From an uncultured Porphyromonadaceae bacterium (lineage in GTDB: Bacteria > Bacteroidota > Bacteroidia > Bacteroidales > Muribaculaceae): 64,000 bases of DNA. Positions 24,790 to 31,983 of the stretch are shown here, piece after piece. The notes under the pieces are model-generated. The model was not told where the DNA came from and searched no databases. It saw only the letters and a program-made list of their open reading frames with translations. The stretch's first letter is position 1; every line of letters starts with the position of its first letter. The stretch lies in NCBI GenBank assembly GCA_902493335.1, contig CABUPJ010000012.1, forward strand, positions 8,750 to 72,749, in the 5' to 3' direction. Both the position numbers and the translations under genes were made by a program.

Positions 24790-26093
24790 TTGTCGTGTCG
24801 GTCAATGCCAAGGGCCGAACATATGACAATATTGAGGATGTACCTTATAATAAGGTAGGATTGTTATTAGCGACGTCGCCTATTACTCCTGCGGGAGCAC
24901 ACAATTTTTATTTTGACAATCGCATAAAGGCTGCTGACGAATTGTATAAGGCCCGTCAGGTTGACTATATCATAGCCAGCGGCGGCGATTACTCCCGGAC
25001 ACAAAATAACGGCTGCGACGAACCTAAGGCAATTCTCGACTCATTGGTAGCCCGAGGCGTCCCGGCTGATAGGATAATATTGGATTATGATGGAACGCGG
25101 ACAATCAATTCCATAGCAAAAGCAAAAGAGGTATATGGTCTTGACAGCTTGACGCTAATTTCACAGAAATACCATAATGAGCGAGCGATAAATCTTGCTG
25201 ATAAATATGGTATTTATGCCGTTGGCTATAACGCCGAGTCATCGTCTGTCTGTAGTAGCCGCGTCAAGAATACGCTTCGCGAATACCTCGCCCGCGTAAA
25301 GATGTTTATTGATATTTTTAAAGGCTCAAATGCCGATACGGACAGTTTTTCGTATATGTGCAATCCGTATGATTCTGTATATATTAAATATAATCATCAC
25401 AGGCATATTAGCTGTTATGTTACAGAACATCGTCTCCGGCAAAAAGAAATATATAGATTACATTGGTATTATATATGTTGTGGAGATACGATTTATTCAT
25501 ATGAATGTGATGATGTAGCTAAACCATATGTCTCGCCTCAGTTTTGCGATTCAATGACAAAAATGGTAGAATTTAAATATCCGCCCTACGAATGCAGGCA
25601 TAGGTATTTTGGAATTCATAGTGATATAATCATCAATATGCTTAATAATTATGTAACGGTGGAGTCCTATGAATACAGTAAAGATAGCAGTTATGGAGAT
25701 GCGCCACATGGAGACGGAGTATATGAAGTATATTCTTATGATATTTCCGGATATTATATTGCATTGTCAGAGATAATCAACATCAAAAAGACTTCTATTT
25801 TGGAATCCTTGTTGATTGATAAGTTTGTTGAAGAAAAAAATCGGGTTAGCGGTGTGTATAATGATACATCATATAATTATAAATTAAGTCAGCAATTAAA
25901 AGATGCCGGGCTGAATATGGAAGATTTTGCTATTGACGAGAATGGTCTGTTATATTCCTTTGATTATAATGATGGAGATGTTATTCCTATATGTTATGCA
26001 GATCGATTTCTGATAGAAATACCATATTCATCAATTCAAAATATATTGACATCAGAATTCAGCAGGATGTTGAAAATAGACCATGAAAAGTAA
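24708..26093 (+). CDS. SanA/YdcF-like (DUF218) envelope protein with DUF3298-like C-terminus
   Basis: This 461-residue protein has one N-terminal membrane anchor (LIRLFLTAIVLTVAVIVCCYIVV). Residues about 45-205 form a DUF218 domain of the SanA/YdcF type (VGLLLATSP, AADELYKARQVDYIIASGG, PADRIILDYDGTRTINSIAKAK, SLTLISQKYHNERAI). SanA-like proteins affect envelope permeability. The C-terminal 240 residues are an addition; the last part (DFAIDENGLLYSFDYNDG, ICYADRFLIEIPYSSIQNIL) resembles the DUF3298 fold of RsiV/PdaC-like proteins, which is an inference. The start could be GTG 24708, ATG 24714 or ATG 24717; the last gives MRKKLIRLFL. The gene is AT-rich, and its first 80 bp belong to the duplicated 144-bp module shared with the next gene. 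Confidence 0.75.
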   Translation: MIMMRKKLIRLFLTAIVLTVAVIVCCYIVVSVNAKGRTYDNIEDVPYNKVGLLLATSPITPAGAHNFYFDNRIKAADELYKARQVDYIIASGGDYSRTQNNGCDEPKAILDSLVARGVPADRIILDYDGTRTINSIAKAKEVYGLDSLTLISQKYHNERAINLADKYGIYAVGYNAESSSVCSSRVKNTLREYLARVKMFIDIFKGSNADTDSFSYMCNPYDSVYIKYNHHRHISCYVTEHRLRQKEIYRLHWYYICCGDTIYSYECDDVAKPYVSPQFCDSMTKMVEFKYPPYECRHRYFGIHSDIIINMLNNYVTVESYEYSKDSSYGDAPHGDGVYEVYSYDISGYYIALSEIINIKKTSILESLLIDKFVEEKNRVSGVYNDTSYNYKLSQQLKDAGLNMEDFAIDENGLLYSFDYNDGDVIPICYADRFLIEIPYSSIQNILTSEFSRMLKIDHEK

Positions 26094-26156
26094 TTGTTTA
26101 AGTAAGACGTTACTGTCCACTAAAAAAGACTTGGTTTAAAAATTAAATAAAGTAGT

Positions 26157-26300
26157 ATTGCAGTCAAAAAGTTAAGTTTCCGACATGATTCAGTTTTTAT
26201 GTCTGAGTGTATTAAATCGTGATAATGATGCGAAAAAAGATAATTCGTTTATTTTTGACAGCGATAGTTTTGGCGGTTGCCGTGATTGTCGGCTGCTATA
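26157..26300 (+). repeat. Duplicated 5' module, copy B
   Basis: This is the second copy of the 144-bp module (see 24646-24789). It carries TAGTATTG (26153-26160) as -7-like box and the same GTGATAATGATGCG start region. The conserved length covers promoter, untranslated leader and the N-terminal signal codons. Confidence 0.85.
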
Positions 26301-27298
26301 AATCGCTGCGAAATGGATATGCTGACGATTGTGGCGGTAGGGGCATAAATTTCGAAAGAGACATAGATCCTGATGAAGAAAAGCCGTTGTATGACTTCAA
26401 CATTCATACTAATCCGTTAGCATTCAGATTGGATGATTATGAATCTGATTTTGGTGATGAAGAAGAATTGTTTGAGTGCCTTATATCCAAGGCCCAGATT
26501 CCAGAGGGAGATGTCCGTTCGCAATGTGATTATCTTGAAAATTGGTTAGACAGCAAATTTTATATCAATAATGATATTTATAACAAATATGGTGAGCTGT
26601 ATTCGTATAAGTTAATGGATTATTGTATTGTGAGATTATCACTTAATCGAGTGAAATGTTTGAATTATTTTCTTGTCAGAAAGCTTCATGACGCACCTGT
26701 ATCGGCTGCGTTAGTGGATGGTGTCGATGTTGAAATTGAATTGATGAAAGAACTTCTTATGGCCCAATATCAGTTGTTTGAATGTCACGACGCCGATCGT
26801 GGCTCAGATAATTATATGACGTATATCGGACTTGAGGACGATTTGATTTATGCCCAAAATGAAATGATTTGCTTTATCCTCGGTGTCCATTGTACTCCGA
26901 GATATCACCATCCGGAACTAACCAACAGCCTTATTCAGTATCAGTACTCGGTGTTGCTAAAAAACGGATTTCCGTGTTATGAATACTGCCAATCTTTCAA
27001 TCCGCGAACAGATAGTATAAATATTCTGAATATGAAATGGGTATGGGATAGGCTTATAAACCATCATAAACATGTTTCACAGAACCTGTCAGTAGAGATG
27101 CAGCGAAGATTTGATGATGCGTTATACGTATTATTACGTTATCATTTGAAACAGTTAAAAGAAGAATTTCAAAGTTATGGCGTAATAAGCGAAGATATCG
27201 GACAGACAGTCTTGCCGCTTGATTATAGTGATGACGAGTTGATTCATTATCCCGGTTTTACAACGAAATGGAAAGAATATCAAAAGCAATTTGGCTGA
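26219..27298 (+). CDS. AT-rich lipoprotein of unknown function
   Basis: This 359-residue protein begins with nearly the same signal segment as the preceding gene, but here the helix ends in VAVIVGCYKS, a fair lipobox, so this copy is probably a lipoprotein where the other is a membrane anchor. After the shared segment the sequence has no likeness to the first protein. It is acidic and mostly helical (ALVDGVDVEIELMKELLMAQ, LIYAQNEMICFILG, HHKHVSQNLSVEMQRRFDDA). No catalytic motif or known family is recognised. Start options are GTG 26219, ATG 26225 and ATG 26228. It overlaps the next gene by one base (TGATG), so they are translationally coupled. Confidence 0.65.
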   Translation: MIMMRKKIIRLFLTAIVLAVAVIVGCYKSLRNGYADDCGGRGINFERDIDPDEEKPLYDFNIHTNPLAFRLDDYESDFGDEEELFECLISKAQIPEGDVRSQCDYLENWLDSKFYINNDIYNKYGELYSYKLMDYCIVRLSLNRVKCLNYFLVRKLHDAPVSAALVDGVDVEIELMKELLMAQYQLFECHDADRGSDNYMTYIGLEDDLIYAQNEMICFILGVHCTPRYHHPELTNSLIQYQYSVLLKNGFPCYEYCQSFNPRTDSINILNMKWVWDRLINHHKHVSQNLSVEMQRRFDDALYVLLRYHLKQLKEEFQSYGVISEDIGQTVLPLDYSDDELIHYPGFTTKWKEYQKQFG

Positions 27299-28458
27299 TG
27301 AGGAAAACGGTGATTATAATTCTGTCCATTATCTTGTCGCTGCTTCTTGTTAAAGTAGTGTGGGTTGCTTGGTCGTGTTGGTGCAATGGGTCGTTTGAGG
27401 ATGAGAGAGGTGATATAATCGAGCGAAAGAATTATCTCGTTGACAAGATTGTCGTCGAACCGCTGCAGTTGCTCAACGAAATGCCTCATGGGATAGGGCT
27501 GCAGTTTCAAGGCGAGTGGGCTCTATATTCGTGCTCGATGCTGACGTCAGCGCTCGCAAATATTGCCGAATTATATCCCGAGACAAGAACTGAGGTCGTT
27601 TCGACAATCGATAGTCTCATCCGAATAGTGAAGTCGCCGACGTTGAGTCTGTATGACTTCCTGCGCTGGGGCGAAGAGCCGCTCGAGTCTCTTGACGGTG
27701 GTAAAAGCCACGTTTCATATTTGAGTCATCTTGCCTGGATGATAGGAAATTATAGAAAATTGGGCGGCGATGGCAAGTATGACAATTTGCACGACTCGCT
27801 GTGCGCAACGATGAATCGCCGCATTTTGCAATCGCCAATATTTAATTTGCCGACATATCCCGACGAGCCGATTTATGTGCCGGATATGATGGTGGCCATT
27901 GTAGCACTAAATGATTATAGTCGACTCAATGGAGGCAAATATGCATCGACAGTTAAACGATGGCTCAAGAGAGCGAAGAACGAGTGGTGCGACGCCGAGT
28001 TAGGGCTGCTTGCATCGTTTCTTGATGAAAACGGCAAGCCCTTTGGTGAAATGAAGGGTTCGTATTCGGCGCTAAACTGTTATTATCTGACGCTGTTGGA
28101 TGACGATTTTGCTGCCGAGCAGTACGATAGGCTGAAAAAATATTTTCGTCAGGATTTTCCTGTTTCCGGCATAAAGGAATATCACGACCATAGCTGTCTG
28201 TTCGGCAATGACATAGATGCGGGTCCGATAATACTCAACCTTAGTCCGAGCGGAACAGCCTTTGCCATCGGCAGCGCGACCTATATGGGCGACGATTATT
28301 TCCGCCGGCAATTACTGAAAACGGCTGAGATTGCGGGCCATACAGTTAAATGGAATGGCCGTCGACACTATCTCCTCGCCAATATTGCCTTAGTCGGCGA
28401 AGCCATAACCTTGGCAATGATAACAAACGCCCGATTTGGAGGGGAAAATAAGCAGTGA
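27298..28458 (+). CDS. Membrane-anchored protein, probable helical-barrel fold, unknown function
   Basis: The chosen start at 27298 is the ATG that overlaps the stop of the previous gene (TGATG); an earlier in-frame ATG at 27268 lies within that gene. The 386-residue product has an N-terminal anchor (VIIILSIILSLLLVKVVWVAW), then repeated helical units with short conserved turns (YLSHLAWMIGNYRKLGG, AELGLLASFLDENGKPFGEM, GSYSALNCYYLTLLDDDF, GNDIDAGPIILNLSPSGTAF). The alternation and the Gly/Asp turns recall alpha/alpha-barrel enzymes such as epimerases or linalool-isomerase-like proteins, but no family is assigned. It is the third gene of the small AT-rich block. Confidence 0.65.
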   Translation: MRKTVIIILSIILSLLLVKVVWVAWSCWCNGSFEDERGDIIERKNYLVDKIVVEPLQLLNEMPHGIGLQFQGEWALYSCSMLTSALANIAELYPETRTEVVSTIDSLIRIVKSPTLSLYDFLRWGEEPLESLDGGKSHVSYLSHLAWMIGNYRKLGGDGKYDNLHDSLCATMNRRILQSPIFNLPTYPDEPIYVPDMMVAIVALNDYSRLNGGKYASTVKRWLKRAKNEWCDAELGLLASFLDENGKPFGEMKGSYSALNCYYLTLLDDDFAAEQYDRLKKYFRQDFPVSGIKEYHDHSCLFGNDIDAGPIILNLSPSGTAFAIGSATYMGDDYFRRQLLKTAEIAGHTVKWNGRRHYLLANIALVGEAITLAMITNARFGGENKQ

Positions 28459-28513
28459 AATATGTATCTCGAGCCTTTGATGACCGTAGAGGATGAAAGA
28501 TACGGTCCGCTTG

Positions 28514-28544
28514 TTTGTTATATCATAATAAATTGATATATTTG
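28514..28544 (+). promoter_or_regulatory. Promoter of mntA-hepT, implying a near-leaderless mRNA
   Basis: TTTG at 28514-28517, 19-bp spacer, TATATTTG at 28537-28544. The ATG of mntA is at 28550, only 5 bp after the -7 box, so the transcript probably starts at or next to the start codon. Confidence 0.75.
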
Positions 28545-28549
28545 CAGGT

Positions 28550-28849
28550 ATGAAATTGATTGAGCTTCATATGGATCAGATTGTGGCCTTGTGTAAGAAA
28601 TACAAGGTGGCGAAGTTGTGGGTGTTCGGGTCTATTCTGACCCCGCGATTCAATGACGACAGCGACGTCGATTTTTCAGTTGTGTTTCATTATGAACAGA
28701 TTCACGATTTGTTTATTACTTTCTTCGACTTTATTGATGAACTGCAGCATCTGCTTGGCCGAAAGGTCGATATGGTAGACGAGACTGCCATAAAAAATGA
28801 TATCTTCAGAAAAGAACTGAATAAAACGAAACGGTTGATATATGGATGA
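28550..28849 (+). CDS. mntA: MntA-like nucleotidyltransferase antitoxin
   Basis: This 99-residue MNT-domain protein has the core motif FGSILTPRFNDDSDVDFSV (Gly27-Ser28, Asp39, Asp41) and KVDMVDE further on. In known MntA-HepT systems the enzyme adds AMP residues to a conserved tyrosine of HepT and so neutralises it. The gene overlaps hepT by 8 bp. The protein starts at its first ATG, which matches the usual family N-terminus (MKLIELHMDQIVALCKKY). Confidence 0.92.
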   Translation: MKLIELHMDQIVALCKKYKVAKLWVFGSILTPRFNDDSDVDFSVVFHYEQIHDLFITFFDFIDELQHLLGRKVDMVDETAIKNDIFRKELNKTKRLIYG

Positions 28850-29180
28850 ACAAATCTACAAATCTCTTAAAGACATTTTAAGTAGTATATCTAATATCGA
28901 ATTATTCTGTTCATCGCGTCCGAGAGAATACAAGGCGTTTTGTGAGGATATATGCTTTCGCAGTGCTGTTCAATGGGAGATTGCTGTCATTGGCGAAGCT
29001 ATGAACAGAATATTAAAAATCGACCCCAAAATACCGATTACCTCTGCTCGAAGAATCGTCGATACCAGAAATTATCTGATTCACGGTTATGATAGTTTGA
29101 GAGAGGATTTGATTTGGGCTATTGTAATAAATCATTTGCCTTTATTAAAGTCGGAAGTCACCGGACTAATCGAAGGTTGA
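28842..29180 (+). CDS. hepT: HepT-like HEPN toxin
   Basis: This 112-residue HEPN-domain protein (DUF86 family) has the RNase motif Rx4-6H in RNYLIHGYD (Arg76, His81), with the adjacent Tyr83 that is the AMP-acceptor position in characterised HepT proteins. HepT acts as a ribonuclease that blocks growth when released. It overlaps mntA by 8 bp, giving a complete toxin-antitoxin unit next to the AT-rich accessory block. Confidence 0.92.
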   Translation: MDEQIYKSLKDILSSISNIELFCSSRPREYKAFCEDICFRSAVQWEIAVIGEAMNRILKIDPKIPITSARRIVDTRNYLIHGYDSLREDLIWAIVINHLPLLKSEVTGLIEG

Positions 29181-29193
29181 TCGAGGATTGACT

Positions 29194-29736
29194 TTACCCT
29201 TCTGCCACGAGGGTGAGGGTGTCGGGGGCTATGGTGAGGGTTGCGATTATTGTGAAGGGGCGGCCGGCGACGGTTGCGGCGGTTGACGCAGGGTGGGACG
29301 GCAGCATGATGTCGCGTCTGAAATCAAGGCCCGGCGTCAGTGCGGCTTTGTAGAGCGCTTCTTTCATGGTCCACGCACGCAGCAATAGATCGGATGAGAC
29401 GCCGTAGACTGCCATTTCGGATTCTGACAATACCCTCGGGGCGACGCGCAGGAGCTGTTCGCGCCACTGCTCGATGTCGACGCCGACGGTGCGCCTGGTC
29501 GAAAAAGCTATGGCGGCATAATCGCGGCTGTGGCTGACGGTTAGACTTATATCTTCGCGTCCGACGAGATATGGCGCGCCGGTGTCGCTATGACCGATGC
29601 GGGCGTCGACGCCGAAAAAGCGGGCGATGATGTCCCCGACGGCTGCGTGCTCGCGTTCGGTGCGCATACGGCCCGGGTCGGCTTCGATTGGAGTTATGCC
29701 GAGCTTAATATCGTCATATTTAAATATTTCAATCAT
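29194..29736 (-). CDS. 4'-phosphopantetheinyl transferase (Sfp/AcpT type)
   Basis: This is a short PPTase of 180 residues from the second possible ATG (complement 29734-29736); an earlier ATG at 29754 adds six residues. The Mg-binding and catalytic motifs are complete: SLTVSHSRDYAAIAF, VGVDIE (Asp87, Glu89) and RAWTMKEALYKA (Glu126 with flanking Trp and Lys). It transfers phosphopantetheine from CoA to acyl- or peptidyl-carrier proteins. The gene overlaps the end of gldD by 8 bp and so belongs to the gldE-gldD operon, an arrangement seen in other Bacteroidota. No carrier-protein gene is nearby. Confidence 0.9.
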   Translation of the reverse strand: MIEIFKYDDIKLGITPIEADPGRMRTEREHAAVGDIIARFFGVDARIGHSDTGAPYLVGREDISLTVSHSRDYAAIAFSTRRTVGVDIEQWREQLLRVAPRVLSESEMAVYGVSSDLLLRAWTMKEALYKAALTPGLDFRRDIMLPSHPASTAATVAGRPFTIIATLTIAPDTLTLVAEG

Positions 29737-30307
29737 ATAGCTGTCGGTAGTCAAGGCTGTCGAGTGCGGTTGTCAGGTCGCGGCGGATGGCTTCTACGGC
29801 CGTAGCGACGGAGTCGAGCGATGTGATGCGGTCGGCATTGTCGAAGAAGACTGATGCACTGATGACTACTGATTTGCCGTCGGTGGCGACGAACTGCAGC
29901 GGTGTGGCGACAGCCGCCCGAGCGTCGTAGAGAGTCGAGGTGAAGCGGCCGTTGTCGATGTCGAGTGCGTCGGCCGGGGCGTCGCCGGCGTTGAGGGCGA
30001 TGCGCTCGACGCGGTTGGCGATGACGTCGGCGATGCTGCGGTCGTCGGTCTCTGTTACAGAGATGAATACGGTCGCATTATAACGCGGATAATTTACATT
30101 GACCCAGTCGCGGCGCGGACGCGAGACCACGGCCGATGAATTGACGAGCAGTCTGACGGGCAGACTGTCGACAGCGGTATAGTCTGGTGTATATGTCTCG
30201 ATGCGCTGATAGGCGCGGCGGCGTGGTGTGGCGGTGTCGTCGGCGCCTCCGCAGGCTGAGGCGCATGTTGCTGCGAGCGTGATGACGCAGATGAGCGGCA
30301 GTTTCAT
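29729..30307 (-). CDS. gldD: Gliding-motility-type lipoprotein GldD
   Basis: This 192-residue lipoprotein (CASACGGADD) has the GldD signature: PRRRAYQRIE, then DWVNVNYPRYNATVFIS with the conserved W-x-N-x-x-YP-R-Y core. GldD is required for gliding in Flavobacterium and is linked to the type IX secretion or gliding apparatus; in non-motile Bacteroidales it is retained with unclear duty. It overlaps gldE by 4 bp (ATGA) and the PPTase by 8 bp. Confidence 0.88.
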   Translation of the reverse strand: MKLPLICVITLAATCASACGGADDTATPRRRAYQRIETYTPDYTAVDSLPVRLLVNSSAVVSRPRRDWVNVNYPRYNATVFISVTETDDRSIADVIANRVERIALNAGDAPADALDIDNGRFTSTLYDARAAVATPLQFVATDGKSVVISASVFFDNADRITSLDSVATAVEAIRRDLTTALDSLDYRQLYD

Positions 30308-31647
30308 TCGGTCTGGTTTTCAGGCATTACCTTGACGCGCACGCTGACGATACGATGGTCGGTGACGTCGAGCACGAGGAAGCGGCAGCGGCCGTAGACC
30401 AGCGGTTCTTTATCTTTGGGGAAATCGCCCTTGATGGCAAGAAGCATGCCGGCGAGTGTTTCGGCGTCTTCGGTGACGTCTTCGTAGTCTTCGCTGTTGA
30501 GCTCGGTGATGCGGAAGAAGTCGGTCAGCAAGGTCTGGCCCTCGAATATGAATGTGTTATCGCGCAGGCGTTTGTATGTCTGTTCTTCCTCGTCATATTC
30601 GTCGTTGATGTCGCCGACGATTTCCTCGAGCACGTCTTCGAGGGTGACGATGCCCTGAGTGCCGCCGAATTCGTCGACCACGATGGCGAGATGTATCTTT
30701 TTCTGACGGAAGTCTTCGAGCAGGTCGTCAATCATGCGCGATTCGGGCACATAATACGGTTCGCGGAGAAGTGTCTGCCACTTGAATCCGTCGGTTTTCT
30801 TGCCGATATAGGGCAGGAGGTCACGGGCATAGAGTATACCCTTTATCGTGTCGAGCGAGTTTTCGTAGACAGGCAGGCGCGAATAGCCGCTCTCGATGAC
30901 GATTCTGACGACTTCGTCGAAGCCGGCTTCGAAGTCGATGTCGGTGACGCGTATACGCGGGGTCATGACCTCCGATGCCGTCGTGTCGCCGAATTTGAGG
31001 ATGCCTTCGAGCATGTCTTTTTCGTCACCGGCGGCGACGTCGGTAATTTCAAGTGCCTGTGAGAGATCTTCAGGGGTGATGCTCTGCGGCTGTTTGGCTA
31101 CTACGCGGTTGACGACCTTGGTCGAGCTGACGAGCAGGCGCGACAGTGGCGAGAATATTTTCATGAAGGCCATTAGGCCGCCCGAGGCGAATGTCGCCCA
31201 TCTGACCTGATTGTTGTTTGCGTAGAGTTTAGGCAGGATTTCGCCGAAAAGCAGAATCAGGAAAGTAAGGAGCACGGTCTGAAGAATGAAACTCCACACC
31301 GGACTCATCGCGCTGAAGATTGGCCCGAGCGCAAAGTTACACAGCACGACGATGGTTACGTTGACGAGATTGTTGGTTATCAATATCGTGGCCAGCAGCT
31401 TTTCGGGCTGTGACATCATTTTGACGATATTGCGGCCTTTGGGAGAGTCTTCGAGGTCTTCGAGCTGCGACTGTGTCAGCGAGAAGCAGGCGATTTCGCT
31501 GCCCGATATAAAAGCCGAGACAAAAAGCGCCATCAGGGCGATGGCAAGTGCGATGATTTTTGAGGCATCGAAGTCGGCGATCCGGACGCCGGCGTCATTA
31601 AGTAAAAACAAAAGCGGCTCGCAAGCCGGCAAAGGGTCTATATCCAA
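30304..31647 (-). CDS. gldE: GldE-like CNNM/CBS transporter-associated protein
   Basis: This 447-residue protein has an N-terminal CNNM (DUF21) membrane domain with four helices (IIALAIALMALFVSAFISGS ... LQTVLLTFLILLFGEILPKL), a CBS pair (TPRIRVTDIDFEAGFDEVV, DLLEDFRQKKIHLAIVVDEF) and a CorC_HlyC C-terminal domain. GldE is a paralogue of hemolysin-C-like proteins that sits next to gldD and partly backs up its function. The first codon here is TTG at 31647; no in-frame ATG occurs before residue 38. A minus-strand promoter (TTTTG 31716-31712, TAATTTTG 31692-31685) fits a short leader. Confidence 0.88.
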   Translation of the reverse strand: MDIDPLPACEPLLFLLNDAGVRIADFDASKIIALAIALMALFVSAFISGSEIACFSLTQSQLEDLEDSPKGRNIVKMMSQPEKLLATILITNNLVNVTIVVLCNFALGPIFSAMSPVWSFILQTVLLTFLILLFGEILPKLYANNNQVRWATFASGGLMAFMKIFSPLSRLLVSSTKVVNRVVAKQPQSITPEDLSQALEITDVAAGDEKDMLEGILKFGDTTASEVMTPRIRVTDIDFEAGFDEVVRIVIESGYSRLPVYENSLDTIKGILYARDLLPYIGKKTDGFKWQTLLREPYYVPESRMIDDLLEDFRQKKIHLAIVVDEFGGTQGIVTLEDVLEEIVGDINDEYDEEEQTYKRLRDNTFIFEGQTLLTDFFRITELNSEDYEDVTEDAETLAGMLLAIKGDFPKDKEPLVYGRCRFLVLDVTDHRIVSVRVKVMPENQTE

Positions 31648-31983
31648 GACTGTATAAATTGGTTTAACATGATGTTTATCGTCACAAAATTAACAAATTC
31701 GCCCGAATAGGCAAAATCGGAATGTAAAAATAACGGAAACAACCAGGGCTTCGCTGTCGTCGGGGCGACAAAATCTGGCTGCCGATGCGGGTTCTGAAAA
31801 TTAAATTAACTAAGCATACGGGCGATTTTGGTCAAATTTTCATGCGTTAATACATAAAAATGTGTGATAATTGAACGAATATTTGAAATTTAATTGATAT
31901 TTTTGCAGAATCTATCTGCTGTCGATGAGGCAACGGATTGATTTGGATATCATTTTTTTAACTTTAAGTACCAATCTTATCTT
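31648..31983. promoter_or_regulatory. Divergent promoter region of gldE and the large subtilase
   Basis: This 336-bp stretch has no gene. For gldE (minus) there is TTTTG at 31712-31716 and, after 19 bp, TAATTTTG at 31685-31692. For the subtilase (plus) TATTTTTG is at 31898-31905, about 80 bp before the ATG. The central part (31740-31830) is GC-richer but holds no recognisable element. Confidence 0.55.
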
